A stretch of DNA of 64,000 nucleotides from Symbiodinium natans (GCA_905221605.1 CAJNDS010000669.1:269415-333414), one strand, 5' to 3'; positions 12,401 to 26,500 are shown, numbered from the stretch's first letter. The notes: a model not told the origin generated them from the sequence alone. Made by a program: numbers and translations.

Positions 12401-14635
12401 AGACAGGACTGCGTTCTCGGTTGGCACGTTGAAGTGCCTCTCACTGCAAGTCACGACGCGCACCCGACAGGGTGTGCAGCGCTTGCATGCTCATGCTTTA
12501 AAGTACCTTGGAGTCTCGATGGTGATATATTCGTGTGGTGCGGGGGGGGGGGGGGTGTTCGGAATCCGGAAAACCTCGAGAGACACATGTATGTTGCAAC
12601 ATCTTTTCACAAGGGACTCACAAACTCCACTGAAAAAAACCAAACACAAAGGCCGCCTCAGGTCCCAATGTTTCGGATTTATGCTGCTGTGGCTGTCCCC
12701 GAATTGTTCTTATTCGCGGACTACTCCTTCTGAAACCACTGCAACCATGAGCTCCTGAGGCCATTGCGCTTTTGTCTACAATTTGCAACGACATGAGACA
12801 ACATGAAACAATTTCCACTGAACGTCAACACCTACACATAAAACAAGAACAACAACTATGAACAATGCAATACCGAAATTTGAAACGATCCTCTACTACT
12901 TGGAAACAAACCCAACTAAACCCCGTGCTATGAAAACCCTCGTCGCAACCAACTGACCTATTATTCGGATTTTACTTTACACCCTCGTGCCGACTTCCCT
13001 AAACCCGATAATTAGACCCCCAAACACTATAAACCCTTTAGATCCTGAAAGCCCTTTAGGCCCCAAACCCTGAACCCCAAAGAAGCCGAGCTAAACTTCA
13101 GGGCCTGCGCCCGCCCCGCGAAGTCTTCTCCACCCCTTGCCAATGCCAATGCTACGGTGGGAGGCTCAGGGGAGCATGGGGCTTATTGCATCTCCTCAAC
13201 CCTAAGCCATCCTTAGCCCTAAACGCTCACCGTCAGGCCCTATAAGTGCAAACAAAAGCCTTCTGCATTGAAAGGGAAATAAATCCAGAAGGACAAATCC
13301 AGAGGCATCCAAACATGCTCGTATGTGAAAGGCCTAGCGAAGGGCGGCCAGCAGCGGAAGCCTGATCAGCAGGTGACGCGTGCATTTTGACCAGACTTAC
13401 CTCGTAATTCTTATCGCTGATGCACTCAGGTATTCCAAGCCCTCAACACGCCAATGATTACCCAAAGCCACTGCCGCTCCCTGTAGGCGGGCCCCTGCCT
13501 CTGTCCCAGCTTCGCTTGGCTCGTAAGCGGACCTGTCTGTTGGCCCCTCAACTAGCATCTGCCAGCCTATAAAATCTCGAAGAACAGCTGCCACGCCCTA
13601 GAGTTGGGAGGGGTGTCTACAAGCATCACGACTTCCGGGCCTCTGTGTTTGAGGCTTGAGGCTAGCCTTCTTGGGAGCCGCTGCCGCTGCTGAGCAAGAA
13701 ACAAGGATTGTTAAGTTCGAAGGAGGAAGGCTTTCCCCCAGCGTTCGCCTACGGGCTATGTTCCGGCCCAAGCTTCAGGAGTCTTGGGTGGGGGGCTGGG
13801 GTGGGGGAGGCGGGGGCAGGAGAGGCTGTTCAACTACGAAAAAGCATTGACCCACAGATGACTGCTGCATGAGCAGCGTACCCTGCATAAGAGCTGGCCG
13901 CGTAGAGGCAAGAGCCGCCAGTCTGCCTCAGGATACATTGGATACATGCCATATCTAGGGTTGTTCAAAGCGGGGAGCCCTGTGGGGGATAGGGGTTTAG
14001 GGATAAGGCTGATGCTTGGGGATTGGGGTTTAGGGGCTTCGGGCCACAAAACCCCCCGACTCTTCTGTTCCTGTACGATTGGAAGTTCTTCCTGGTGTTG
14101 TTGGTGAAGGATGAGTCTTGTGCACTGATGCACCGGGCTGCTCACTCACTCGCTCGCGCTGCCGACCACATTCAACAGCTCACTCTCTCGCACTCTCCCG
14201 CTCCCGCTCCCTCCTCGGCAGTCTGTTGACCAACAGCCTTTCTCGCTGGTGCAACGGGGCAGATGCTGCTGCCAATGGCAGCGATGGTGCATTTCGTGAA
14301 GTTCAGTGCTGAGCCCACGATGCAAAACCCTGAACCCCAATCGAAACTGGACCTGGCCTGGCGACCGTGTTGTGCGCATCACGGCGCAGAGCTGACATCA
14401 ACTGGCAGGCACGCGCAACAGTGTGGGGGTCAAGAGGCCCTTTCAGCAGGGCATGGGACGAGGATGCAACGACTGCCGCAACATGCGAAGTGCTCCAGTG
14501 GCTCACTCGGGCCCCCCGGAACAGTCTCATCACTACGGTAACTACGGTCACGAGAGAATGGTAACGCAGCTGGAGAGGGGTGGAGGGGAGTTGATTTTAG
14601 GGAGGGGGTCCATCCGGCAATTCTCCAACCATTCG

Positions 14636-14722
14636 GGGGGGGGAGGGGGGGGGGGGGGCAGGGGAGGGGGGGGGGGGAGGGGGGGGGGGGGAGGGCGGGG
14701 GGCACGGGGGGGGGGGCCTAGT
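14636..14722 (+). repeat. G-rich low-complexity tract
   Basis: About 85 bases are G runs broken by single A or C bases, similar to the tract at 6.4 kb. The Gly- and Pro-rich frames across it are artefacts. Confidence 0.85.
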
Positions 14723-15002
14723 CTAGAGCACTCTCACAACTCGCCCAAGGCACCGAAGCAAACTTCATGGTGCGCGCCGACAGATGCTTGTTGATCAGTC
14801 GAAGGAACCTGTGAGATCACGAGAGGGAACCCTCATATTTCACTCTTGGAAGCTGCAACAGCAGCACTTCTTACTGAACAGCCTCAGGGATGAATACGGT
14901 CTGAGCCGCAGAAGTACATAAGGTGTCGTGCTGGCAAGGCTTCCATATATTCAGATATAGAGTTTCGTAACCCCTTAATATAGTCCACCAAGAAGCCGCA
15001 TA

Positions 15003-15046
15003 AGAAGGACCCAAATAAGGTACCCCTAATATCGTAAACCCCTTTA
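15003..15046 (+). repeat. dispersed element, copy B
   Basis: The core AAGGACCCAAATAAGGTACC followed by CCTAATATCG matches copies at about 824 and 29,862 with a few substitutions. A related degenerate half lies just upstream (14,961-14,990). Confidence 0.5.
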
Positions 15047-15628
15047 AGTCCACCACTGAGATGCAGGCTCACTCTCGGGATGACTGACGTCCACGCCTGC
15101 ATCCGGAGCAACAAGCCCTATACGCCCTATAAACCCCATCAAACCCTACGAATCCAATAAACCCTTTCATTATAAACCCTGTAAACCCTAGAAACCTTGT
15201 TGAAAACCCCTTCAGCCCTAAACATTCTAGAAAGTGCCTGAGCCCTAAATGGGTGCTGGTGCACTTGGGCGGGGGTGGAAGCCCAGATGAGAAATCAGAA
15301 CACTGAGGTGTGCGACTCAACAGTGGTACTTCGCAGGGAATCTGGGAATTTTGGGCGACTTTTTGGGTTTAGGATTTAGGGTTGAGTCTTTTGAAGGGGG
15401 GGGGGGGATAGAAAGTACTTACACGTAACCCCAGCCCCCTCACTCCATGCCTGTGCCCAGAAGCCGCTGCATGTGCCCCTGCAGTCTCAGACAAGTCGAG
15501 AAAACTAAAGTGCGGGGGCCCCGGTGAGCAAAGTTGCACCTTCAAATGCCGGGAATGAAAGGAAGCGGCGGATGAGACCTGAAACCCCCTGAACCGTTCC
15601 TGAGCCCGGAAAGAAGGCTCAGTGGCAC

Positions 15629-15680
15629 CTGGAAGGCCGGATTGGTCAACTGGTTGCAGTCCTTGGCATGCATGGGGGGC
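15629..15680 (-). CDS. candidate exon, unknown protein
   Basis: The frame reads PPMHAKDCNQLTNPAFQ and is followed directly by a canonical GT donor (CCAG|GTGCC at 15,629/15,628). Most third positions are G or C, unlike the flanks. The upstream boundary is probably after CCAAG or TTGAG. No family recognised. Confidence 0.4.
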
Positions 15681-16353
15681 TCAACGGTTATCAAAAACCA
15701 CGGTGCAACCAAACCGCTCTGGTTAGGGAGGACGAAAGGACACATGCCTCCTCCACTCACGAGAACGTCACTGGGCACGAGTACCCGCCTAACCCGCCGA
15801 GAATCCATTGCTGTTTCACGCCTAACACCAGCCAGATCTTTCAAAATCACTGAATTATCTTAATTAGGGAGTCTACCATCAACCATAATAACCAGAATAC
15901 CCTTTCTGACCCCAGGAATATGCCTCATGCAGGCATAAATCTAGACAACCGGCTGTCGAGTCATCCATTTGCCGCGCTCTCAGTTTTCCAGAACCATATA
16001 GGGGGCCCTTGTATTGCCCCTTTGGGTCCCAAGACAGTTTCTGGAGCTTTGGAGGGTTCCTTGGCATTGCTCGTTTGAGGTGCCGCTGGCCGCTGCCCCT
16101 CTCAACAACACGGAGCTCAGGCAGCAACCCACTGGAAGAACAGGCGCTGGATTGAAGGACCGCACCTGCTTTCAGCGTTGTGAGTTGAGCGCATCCCAGG
16201 CGGGCTCGTGCGTATAAAGCCCGCCCTGAACGGATTGAGTACGCAGCTATGAAGATCCCGTCTAAGGCCTGCAGACAATGGGTGAACAGCCCTCAGTGAT
16301 GCCAAGCAGGAGCAGTGCCTTTGCCAGAAGGCCTCGTCCACCACCTTGACCAG

Positions 16354-16440
16354 AACTTAAGCTCTGGAAGGCAGAAGAGGGGAGAGTGTTGCGCTGCGGC
16401 GTGCTGCAACTGCTCGCCGCTCGTCTGTACATCACAAGGC
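16354..16440 (+). CDS. possible plus-strand exon, unknown protein
   Basis: After a pyrimidine-rich stretch ending in CCAG, the frame reads LKLWKAEEGRVLRCGVLQLL with about four fifths G/C third positions in its core. The antisense frame is also open but less biased. Strand and function remain uncertain. Confidence 0.35.
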
Positions 16441-17869
16441 ATAATCTCAGCGACTCAGCGACTCTCAGCCCTATAAGATGCCAAATGCAGGCAAGCGCAG
16501 CCCCCGATAAGCACGTTAGCCTCACCTCCACCTGCGCATAGCCGCCATAGCCGCCTTGGGCCATTGGAAACGCCTGGGGCGTTCGGATGAATCGGATGAA
16601 CAGGCTCAAACCTTGTCCTGCTTCTGCTGATCGGAGTCCCAACCTCAAACATCAACCTGAAGGCCCGGCCCTACTCACAGCTGATCGCTTCTCCCTAAAC
16701 AGGGACCATGTAGGCCAACCCCCCCCCCCCTTCCAACACACCCAGATGGCAGGTGCCCGAACCTCCTTGGTGGGAGTCGCTGCTCTGGGTGAAGGCTGCA
16801 TGGAAGGAGGCCTCCGGACTGCGAAGCTCTGGCGCGGGGTTGACCCGAAGCCCCAAAAACCCTGAGGAAACCCTAGAAAGCAGGAGTCTTTTTTGAAGTC
16901 AGGCACTAGGATTTGGGGTGCAGTGAAGGGTGTTGGGATGCTGGATTCGGTACTGATCAAAGTTTGGAGGTTTTCTTGAGGCCCCGTTTGTTGGTGGCCA
17001 GGCGACTCAACACGTATCCCCTGTCCAGCCTCCCGGCAGACACATTGCGCAAGTCGGCAGCCCTGAGCGCGAAAAATCAAGTTCTGGCCAACCAAATGCA
17101 CTTCCCCACAGCCTGTGACCCTGATCCGAGGCGCCTGTCTTCAGTTGGGCTGAGGCCCGAAGGCGATGTCGGAAATGGGAAGTGCGTGCTTCCTGCAGCT
17201 ATGGGGCTTCCCCCCCCCCGCGCAAACAAAAAAAACAAAACAATGCTCGGGTGTCCTCGGCCCATCTCCGCCGTGTCCTCTGCGATGCTCATGTGAATGT
17301 CTCTTTCTCTGTAGGTCACTTCACAAGGGGGGTTCAAGGGTTCAGGATCTATACAGACCAAATGCCTTCCATATCGGGGGGTAGAGGGTTTAGAATGTTG
17401 GGGCTTCTGCGGGGCTTCTTGGACCCAGGAGAGGGTGGGGGAGCTGACAGAAGCTGGCTGAGCACTTGCCTTGCTCAGCGTCGGCTCGTTCACTCGACCG
17501 TTGCCCCCCCGCCCCCCCGCCCGTGACGCAGTGCTGTCTCCGAGCACATGAAGCGACTGCTGTCTCTTACTTCAACAACCAAGGGTGCGCTCTCGGTGCT
17601 GTCTACCACTTCCTTGCTGTTGACACTTCCCATCCTCTGCTTGCGCTTGATGCTGGGAGATGCTCAGACCGAACTAACGGAAGCTCAAAAACGCCCGTAA
17701 GTTTAATCTTGTATAGGGCTTGATGGATAGCGATGCTCCACCCATTCTTCTTCTGTACACATAAAGGCCGTCTCTCGCAAAGGGAGCCCGACCACGTTCC
17801 GACTCTCTCTCCTTTCTATCGTGCTTTTCTCTCTGTGACTCTTACCTCCTTGTCCCACTCCCGGTCCCA

Positions 17870-18475
17870 GTCCTACCCGTCCTCCTACTACTACTGCTAC
17901 TCCTACTACTTCTACTCCTACTCCGACGCCACCTCCTGCTTCTACCCCAACTGCCAATTTCTTCTTTGCCAATAAACAAACTTTGACTTCTGCTTCTTGT
18001 TCTTCTTCGACTGCTTGGACTTCTGGCTCGCTTTGTTCTTCTCCTCCTCCCCACATGTCACATGTGTGAGGCGTCGCCGCCCTCCGCGCTCTGGGCGCGC
18101 CCAGGTACACACGCTATCAGAGTGAGACTGAGCGAAGGAGAGTCGGACTCTCGTGACACGCTGAGCAAGACTTCAAGAATTCCCCCGTTAGCCCCCATGC
18201 GAGAGTCTTCTTCTTCTGCCCAGCGAATCTCTCTCTCTGTTTCTGCTTCTCCTTCTTCTTCTTCTTCTTCTTCTTCTTCTTCTTCTTCTTCTGCTTCTGC
18301 TTTTGCTTCTTCTTTTTCTTCTTCTTCTGCGCACTTTAGGGTCCCCCCCCCCCCCCCCGTGGAGGAGACCCGGCCGCGACAGCCAAGTGGGTCTCTGCCT
18401 TTTTCTCGCTCTCTCTCTCTCTCTCTCGCGCGCTCTCTCTCGCGCTCTCTCTCTCTCTCTCTCTCTCTTCCTTGC
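17870..18475 (+). repeat. compound pyrimidine microsatellites (TAC, TTC, CT)
   Basis: TACTAC/TCC units lie at 17,880-17,940, (TTC)n at 18,203-18,330, a C run at 18,343-18,358 and (CT)n with CG interruptions at 18,405-18,470. Long SR-like or RE-like frames on both strands here are translations of the repeat, not genes. Confidence 0.9.
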
Positions 18476-18948
18476 AGCGCACGTGCCCCCGTTAGGAACC
18501 CCCCCAAGCCCCAGGCTGCGTGCTCCACTGAGTCTGTTGGTGTGTGACACAGGTGCCTCCCTCTCTCTCCCTCCCTTGCATTCTGTCATTGAACTTGAAA
18601 GTTTACGCACCACGCGCGCCCTGAATGGAGTCGTCGCTGACCATCTCTGCACAGGGCACAGGATCACAATCGATTCCCCCCCTTTCTTCATGCATCGCCA
18701 CAATGTGCAGACCCCGGCTAAAGAACACTCAGAGGCCCCACTACAAAAGAAGGAGAAAAGAAGAGGATCCACCGGGCAGGTCCGGATATCCGGAGGCAGT
18801 CTGCGGGTCATCGTCGCCGTCTCTGTCTGGGGGCATAGGACCTAAGGAATGTGGGCGGAAGTTTACGGCTTACAGAGTTACAAGTAGGGTGAGGACCTGT
18901 GTCCAGAAGAAGGCTTCAAGGGACCCTAGACTCATCACACTTCCCGAC

Positions 18949-18988
18949 AATCTGAAGCAGCAAATCCCAATCTGAAGCAGCAAATCCC
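18949..18988 (+). repeat. perfect 20-bp tandem duplication
   Basis: The 20-base word AATCTGAAGCAGCAAATCCC occurs twice back to back without a mismatch, which suggests a recent slippage event. Confidence 0.85.
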
Positions 18989-20486
18989 GATAATGCTTGC
19001 GAAAACTCCAGAAGGGATCAAAGGCAAACTGCAACAGACCCTTCACTACAGTAGACCCTACTAATCCTCAAAAGTACGGCACTTCTGCATCTCTGATGTT
19101 AGGCTGAGCCAGGGAAAGCTGGGGGAAGTTTGTGGGAGCATGCACTCAAGCGTTTAGGTGATCGAGTTTCGTTTTTATTCTTTGGGCTTAGACGTTTGGG
19201 TGAAACCAGGATACCAAGAGGTATGGTATGCCGCTGGGGGCCTCCTCCTGCTGTGCCATTGCCCCGGCTGACTTGGGCTGGCTGCCTGGGAAAGGGGACA
19301 GCATTCTTCCCGCTTAACAAGCCAAGAGCCCTGCAAGCCCACTCGGTGAACTAGAACCGAACATAAGTACAAAGCAACAGAATGAACGTACCAAAAAAGG
19401 TGCCGGATTTGGAGGCTGGGCCGGGGGGGGGGGGGGGGGATTCTCATGGGGGAGATTTCTTGAGAGGTGTCCCGAAAGCCGCGGTGTCTCGTGCCTCTCG
19501 GGCTCCAGGCCAGGACCCCGCAAAGCCTGAACAGAGCCCCACACCGCTGAAGGCAGGAATGAGGGATGTGTCCTACCATGGGGATCTAACGACTTCTCGC
19601 GGCTCCAATTCCAGTTTGTGTCATTCTTCGGACGCTTGACTGGGGCTGGTATATGCTCAGACCATCCATCCTTCGTCCGCAAGTAGGTCCACAACAGCCC
19701 ATCCAATCCTATCCCTTGCTTCGTCCCTGAGTCTTAAGGCCTCGGTGTTGGAAACACACGACTTCTGGCGCACCTAGCTGCGCATGTTAGAGACCCATAT
19801 CCACCACCATTGCAGATTCACTCAACAACCAAAAAGAACCGCCAACCTTAGTTCAAGCCCTTTAAACCTCAATTGGCCCGAAATAGGGTTCACGAGCCTC
19901 CATGAGCGGCGTGTAAGTGAAGAGGCCCTTACCTTCAGATCCGGAAGAGGGTGCACAGTGGCTTGAGGGGTTCAAGGGGGGTAGGAGTTCGGTTTTAAGG
20001 GTTCGGAGGGCTTAGGGTTTAGGAGTGGCACAGGTTTCCCGTCTAGGTTTGCCAGGAAGTTGACGAGGCGGCCATGTTCCGAAACATGTGCCCCAAAGTC
20101 CCCGAAAACCCCCCAAAAAGAAACCTAAAGCCTGCCCAAACCCTGGATCCTCTCGCAATGTTATGTCGGGTATGGCTTCAGGGTGGAATCCCAGCGTTGC
20201 AGCTAGGAAGACGGAGTGCGCCCAGCTTACCATCGTTTTGGAAATCAAGGGGCTCAATCCGCTGAGGGTTTGGGGTGCTTGGGGTGTAGGCTTTATCCAT
20301 CCTAGTCCTAGCCCTGCACCTTCCTTGCTCTGTGGGATCCTGTTCTGAGACCCTCAAGGTCCCAGGGTCCCGGGCCCCTTTTGGGCCCTTGTCCCTGCGG
20401 CCAATAGTATGCACTTTCTGAAAGAGGGTTTCCCAAGGGCGGCCTTGAAGACTCGAAAAAACACCGGCCAGTCCCCCCTTATGCGG

Positions 20487-20544
20487 CTCGGCTGCTGTAG
20501 GGCTCCACAAAGTCCATGAGGAAGAAGGCGGCGTCGCCATCTTC
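20487..20544 (-). CDS. candidate exon, unknown protein
   Basis: After a GAG|G acceptor the frame reads EDGDAAFFLMDFVEPYSSR with 16 of the last 19 codons ending in G or C, much stronger than either alternative frame, including the longer frame that overlaps it. The exon probably ends near CGAG at 20,487. Phe/Asp-rich and acidic; no domain recognised. Confidence 0.5.
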
Positions 20545-20599
20545 CTCACGAGTCTCTCTTGACGTCTCTTCTTTTGGGGGCTTTGAGGGCCCCCCATTT

Positions 20600-23500
20600 T
20601 AAGGGCCTCACACAGCCTTGCAAGTAACACCCCCAGCAGTCCGGCAGATCCAGCTCTTGAAGAAGTTCCCGCCTCAGAGGGCAGCCGGTAAGAAGATCTT
20701 AAAGGGCCCAGGAGGAATGACAGCAGTTGGTGATTCCGCAGCGTAGCGGAAGCAGCACATGTATGTTATGGCTTAGGCCTGAGTTCAAGCCAACAGCCAG
20801 CATTGTCTGAAAGCAACACAAGCTCTGAGAGCTCCACCAACATCCGACTGGCAGCACGAAGTCACCCTGCCCACTGCGAGAATACAGTGCCGACACGCAC
20901 GGGAAAGTGGACTTCGTGGCAGCCGAACCTAGCCCCCGCACCAAAACCCTCCCCATGCTCTTTGCGTCTTCACGTGCGCGGAGTGCTCTGCTGCTCCGTA
21001 GGCCTTGTCATCCATAGACCTTTGTCAGGGACACACGTGCACACACTTAATGAACATCAGGTCAACCCCCCGTGGCACGGAGTGACGCGAAGAAGCCCAC
21101 CAGAAAAGAAGGGTCAACACCAGACTCCGAATCTACAACTCAAGCTACGAGAAGTCACGGCTAAAGAATAGAGAAAAGACCGAAGGGCCATGCCCTGCGC
21201 AGCGGCAGCTATCGCAACACCCAAAGTTCGCAGGTTACTTCACCGAAGTCGAGTCTTGGCCCTGGGCTGCAGCACGCGGCATGCTGCCAGCAAGAAGTCC
21301 TGGCGAAGAAGCCGTTGAGATCAGATCGAACCGCGGTCATAGGGTTTATGCTTTTTACGGCAAAGCTTCGTGTGTTGGGTCAATCTTCTTGCCGCCACGA
21401 CTCTCGACTAGTTATGCTGACGAGAGGTGCTATTTCGGTGAAGCCATGACCGGAAGCTAAAAGTCTCCTTTGACCGCCCGCCCTCCAATCTCTGGCAATG
21501 TCTGTTCAGACTTTCACAAATTTTGTCCATAGCTTTGGTGCATCGATTTCCCGGCGCCAAAGGGCTCACAAGCCTTGAAGTGCTAAAATGAAAGCAATGA
21601 AAGCACTCGGTACATGGAGGAGCCCCGGCCCCATCCCGGTCACCTTGGAGGGGATCCGGCCTCCTCCGCAGGAGTCATGGCAGCTGGCGACGAATTGTCA
21701 CGGCGCTTGGCCGAAGCTCTTGTCCAGGCTAGGGCGGCTAGGGAAGCTCATGGAAGCTACTCTGTCTCTGCCGCCTGAAGCTCCTGGGAGAGGCGTGTCG
21801 TGCAGAGTCATACTTGACAGAGTCATGAGTCATGACGTTGGGCTGTGCTACCACTTCAAAAGTATGCAGCTTCTGAGGAGCAGGGTCGAAAGCATTAGGT
21901 CTGGTCGACAGGAGGCAAGCATGGAAACTCAGGGATTAGGGGTTCACTGGTCCGTGAAGTCGGAACTGCGTGCAGAGTACGTATGTCGCCTTAACACCTG
22001 CTAGCTCAACCTAGTACCGCGCCCCACGCTTTCCAGCTGCAAACAAACTGCATGCGTTCCGCCCCGTGGCATATATTGGTTTCCAATGCACAGCCTCGGA
22101 ATGACTTTGTTCAGGAAGCTGTCACGGGCGTGTTTCTTAGTGTCGGGGGCTTCGGGGCTTGGGGACAAGGAATGCCAGAAAGGCTGGGACGTACCATGAT
22201 GTACTCCCACATGCAATTGCCAACAGCTGGCAGCTTGCCGCTTGTGGGTCGGTACAGCTCTTTCCTCTGCCGAGTCAGCGTCGATGCAACTTTCTGGGTG
22301 TATGCCCATTCGGGTCTACACAGCGCCTTGAGGCACGGACCCTAGACCCAAATATCTCATTCGCCTTCGCCAGATTCTTCATTTCTAGTCACTGTACTTC
22401 TTAGGTGTTGAAGTGGATGGCTTCGCAAGTTTTCGCTGCCGTTTTGCCCTTGAAGGCCCATGCTGGGCATCGACTTCGAGTCGGCCCTAAACGAGGTCAG
22501 CCACCGGCGCTTCACTGATATAGGCCTGGCATGCCAATTTGTGGTGCGAATACTCTGTGCTGGTCTCGGTCTCAGCAGCCCCAAGCCTACACCCAAACGA
22601 CTGACAGGGATTTATTAATGGAATAGACCCAGAACCTTGCGCAAAGCATAACATCCGAGACGAAGCCCAAGTCGCTGCTTGTACTCTCTTCTGGCCTCTT
22701 TTTTAAGGAATTAAGGAGCGCACAGCCGACACATGGCCAACCCCCCCAAAACTGCGGATCCTCCAGCTGCAGCCTCTGCCTGGCCAGGAGGAGGCCACAT
22801 TGCAGAGGGTTAGGGTTAGGGTTGGAGGTTCAGGGTGGATGGTGCCGAGGTCATGACGCTGAAAGATAAGAATTTGCTTGGCTCTGAGCTGCTTGTGTTC
22901 CACGCGTGTGTCTGGCCCCTTCTGCCTCAGACCTTGCAAGCTGCTGTTGGCTGCACGCTTAGCCAGCCAATGCTTTCCAAACCTCCCAACACTGATAGTA
23001 CACAGCCCACGTACACCCTTTCTAACCTCACGGAGCACTCCAGGCCCATTTACACGCAGCAACATCCGTGGTAACCCTGAATCAATGAAGCCATGAAGGC
23101 CCCTCGTGTTCTGGGGAGATCTTGGGGGGGGGATCCGTTTCAGGCAGGAAGTCCCAGCTCACAATGCAAAGTCACCTTCAACAGCTCCACGGACTCCCAA
23201 GTTGAATTGAAGGTCTTCTTAGTGCGAGCTCCTTGGGATTTATAGGGCTTCATTTTTCCAGCACCCCCTACCTGGGCATTGGAGCTTCAGGGTACTCGTA
23301 TGCCTCCCTTTAGGAGGCGGCCGCAGGCAAAGAACTCCGCACATTCAGCGAAAGTATTATCGGACAAGATCAGTGTTGGTCAACGACCTCTTACAACATA
23401 CGACAACACATCAGGCGATGTGAACTGAAATCTGTCAATGCAATCAAATCGTCCGATCTCGGCCCTAGTATAATTTCATGTCTATTGAGAAAATCGTGTC

Positions 23501-26500
23501 TGGCCCAGCGAGACGAGGCATTAAAAACTAAAGTGAGTTGGGCGTTCCTCGGTCAGCGGAACATCTTTGAACAGGACGCTTGGTGGTGCTTCCTTGCTTC
23601 CTTATGGACTCACATCTGCTCCACATCTGCTCTGAGTCCACAGCATGGAAATCCCCTTGAGAGACATGCACATACGGCCCTCTCGCTCGAAGTCCCCCGC
23701 ATTAAGGACCCTGAACTGCGCCCTGCCCGTCCGCTGACCGAGTCACAGCTTGCCACCGGCATTTCACCTGAGCTCCTCCGCAGCCTGGGGGGGCTTTGCA
23801 GAGAGACGGCTTTTTTTAGCGGATCTGCCCAAAACCCCACCCACTTCCCTTGCCCACCTGCGGTCTTCCGGGGAGGATGTTCGTTAGCTTGCTGTCCCAC
23901 CTGGGATGAGCAAGCCGCTTGAGTTCAGAGTTGGGGAAGACTGCACCTTTAAGACCTCGTGGACGAAAAGGGCTGCTGGACGAGTCTTGCGCCTCAACAG
24001 TGGCTGCAAAAAACGCACGGGGTGCCAGCTAATTTCTCGGGGGCTTTCGGGTTTAGGGCTTCCGGATCCCAATGATCCCCCCCAAGAAACATGGCCCCTG
24101 CAACTCCTGGGTGCCATCAGGACACGAAGACGGAGACCTGTCCTCAGCGCTGAGGCCTCCAGCGAAGCAGCACCACTCTAAGAAGACTTTAGGGTTTAAG
24201 TTTAGGGTTTAGGGCTTAGGGTTTCCCAACGCCCAACGCCTCAACCCTCCGACCACAACGACCAAACCCCGAACGGCAAAGTCCAACTGCTTAGCGCTGC
24301 CAGACTCCGGATCCCTCTTGCCCACAGAACACCCGGCCTACTCGAGTATGAGTCGATTCGTCCCAAGATGCTTCTTAGAGGCCCGAAACCCTAAACTTCC
24401 CAAGCGGGGAGAGCCTGGGGCGGTGGAGACGGAGCCGGTGCATCGGAGTAGAAGTTTGGGAGCACCCAGCTGCGACTGCCTCTCCCGAAGCACCCCCATG
24501 CGCTGTACATTGGGTAGGCGGTAGCTCGAGGAAGTCCCATTATCTCACACGTCAAAAACCAACCGTAGGCAACCAGTAGGGCAACGCACCGTGTGCTGAG
24601 CGCTTCTTGGGGGTCTCTTCGGTACTTTGGGAAGGTGCTTCAGTTTCACATCGGGGTTTAATAGTTGAGCTACAGGATCTCGATGGTCCCGTCGATATAG
24701 TCGAGCTGACAAGGTGCCCATTGAACCTCAGCTCAGTGCGACTCGGAAGATTCGCCAAAGACCCAAAGCAACCAATCAAGGCGCAACCAAAGGGTAACAA
24801 ATAAGGCGCCTGCAGGCTCTGATGAAGGGGGCCGTTGTGGGGTGCAGGCAGGGCTTAGGGTTGAGGATTGAGAGAGGGTGCCCTGTTCTCATTTTGAACT
24901 CTGGCCTTTCATCCCTAACGGACTCCTCTTCAAAGCCCAAAGCCTCTTCACTCCTTGAAGCCTCCAAAAGCCGAACCTGCCAATTTTTACACAAGCCCTC
25001 CCACCCCCCGATCGTGGCAGGGCGCCGCAACCCCTGCGAAGCTGAAAAGGCTCGGTGCAGCTGTTGGGTCGGTCCGGCGGGCGGCCTGCAACAGGCTCTA
25101 CTTAACCCCCCTCCTACCCCCCACCATGTAAGGGTTAGGGGTACTTCGGGTTTGGGGTTCAGGTTCTTCGGGGAGGCCGAGGGGGCTGCAGGAGTCTCCA
25201 GCCTTGGCTTTGCGATTTTGGGGGGATTCCGGGCGCGGTACAAGGTCCCCAGCGGGGAGCAGAGGCACGTTGAGAGGGGCTTTTGAAGGGTGCGCTCTGT
25301 GAGGCTCACAAGGCTTCTGTGAGCCTATGAAGAAACAACCAAGTGCCGGTCTCATTGCGTATTTGGCTCTGATCGCACACGACATGACATGTCATGACCC
25401 CTACTTCGGGGGACGGCAGCAGCTTAACCCCTAGAGGCCCTAGAGCCTACACTCGACACCAAAAGCAAAGGGGCCTCGAGCACTTCACGCAGGATCTCAG
25501 TTCCTGTATTCGGGAAAAGGGCCGCCAGAGGCATTCCTTGGCATTCCAAGCTGTTTCTGCTTTTGGCCCAGGCCGAATCCCCTGAGCCCTGATACTGTGA
25601 CCTCGCCCCAACATAATGTGGACTATGCAAGTGTACTGCTAGTACGCTTCTAATTTTGGCTTTTGTTGATTTCGGGATCATTTACAGAGTTGAACAACCT
25701 TTTCTGTGACAGTACCAGCAATTGCGAGAGTATACAGGAGTACCTAGATCCTGCCCTTATACTGTAGGGCCCCTATGGCCATTAAATTCGCGACAGCCCT
25801 CCCATCAACATCGGATGTGGCTGTCAGCTTTTGGAGCATCCCCTTCTGGTAGCTCGAACCCCCTGCTGACACCTCTCCCCAGTCCAGAAACCAACCCAAG
25901 CCCGAAACACTCATTTAAAAAAAATGGTCCAAAGAGGAGTCTCAGTGTTGTCATTCTTGTTATCTGAGTCAGGGCCCTAAACCCTATAACCCTGAAACTC
26001 GAACACCCTCCAAACTACAACCTAATCTACCCTAATTCGAAAGCCAGGAGGCCGACCAAGCTGGCTGCAGGGATTGAGGCGCACTCCACAACCCAAGCTG
26101 TGAGGTCCAGCTGGAGGCAGATCACTCCTTGGGCTAAACTACGTGTGCTCGTCGTCTTCTTCTCGCATCTTCCTTTTGGGGGTTGAGGGCTTCGGAAAGT
26201 GTTTTGGGTTTGGGGGGGTGTTGAGGCTTTAGGGTCACGAGCAGATTCAGCATGCGGCCTGTACTGCAGTGATACTTCCTCTGTGGATGATATGTCGTTG
26301 ATGGCTCAAGAAAACCATCTTTGTCTCACAAAGGCCAACCCAGTACCCAGACCCAACACTCACCGAGTCATTCACATTACTCATTGCACATAGCCACATG
26401 GCCACATCAAAGGATGAAAGTGAATCGCGAAACAACCCACCAAAGGGAGCTTGCTGTAGATTTCACATGACGCCCATTTAAGCAAGGGGTGCTCCAAACC

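Larger units (their letters stand above)
9426..15550. other. mostly non-coding; degenerate telomere words and weak exon candidates
   Basis: The stretch holds CCCTAAA-like words (for example 12,990-13,080, 15,115-15,250), G runs at 12,541-12,555 and 14,636-14,722, and a few weak minus-strand exon candidates: about 12,450-12,375 (frame with HFNVPTENAVLSAARVLFLG after a TTGCAG acceptor) and 13,594-13,397 (frame with RDFIGWQMLVEGPTDRSAYE). None is secure enough to call a gene. Confidence 0.45.
16445..20480. other. no confident gene; pyrimidine microsatellites
   Basis: The region is dominated by CT/TTC microsatellites (17,870-18,470) and C runs. It contains arginine-, serine- and glutamate-rich shadow frames that arise only from those repeats. 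Telomere-like words occur at 19,999-20,025. Confidence 0.5.

Noticed and set aside
18058-18845. Arg/Glu/Ser-rich frames resembling SR proteins
   Set aside because: They track TTC and CT repeats exactly and change character at repeat boundaries.
21650-21790. Exon reading AGDELSRRLAEALVQARAAR on the plus strand
   Set aside because: Two other frames, one on the minus strand with better third-position bias, are equally plausible.
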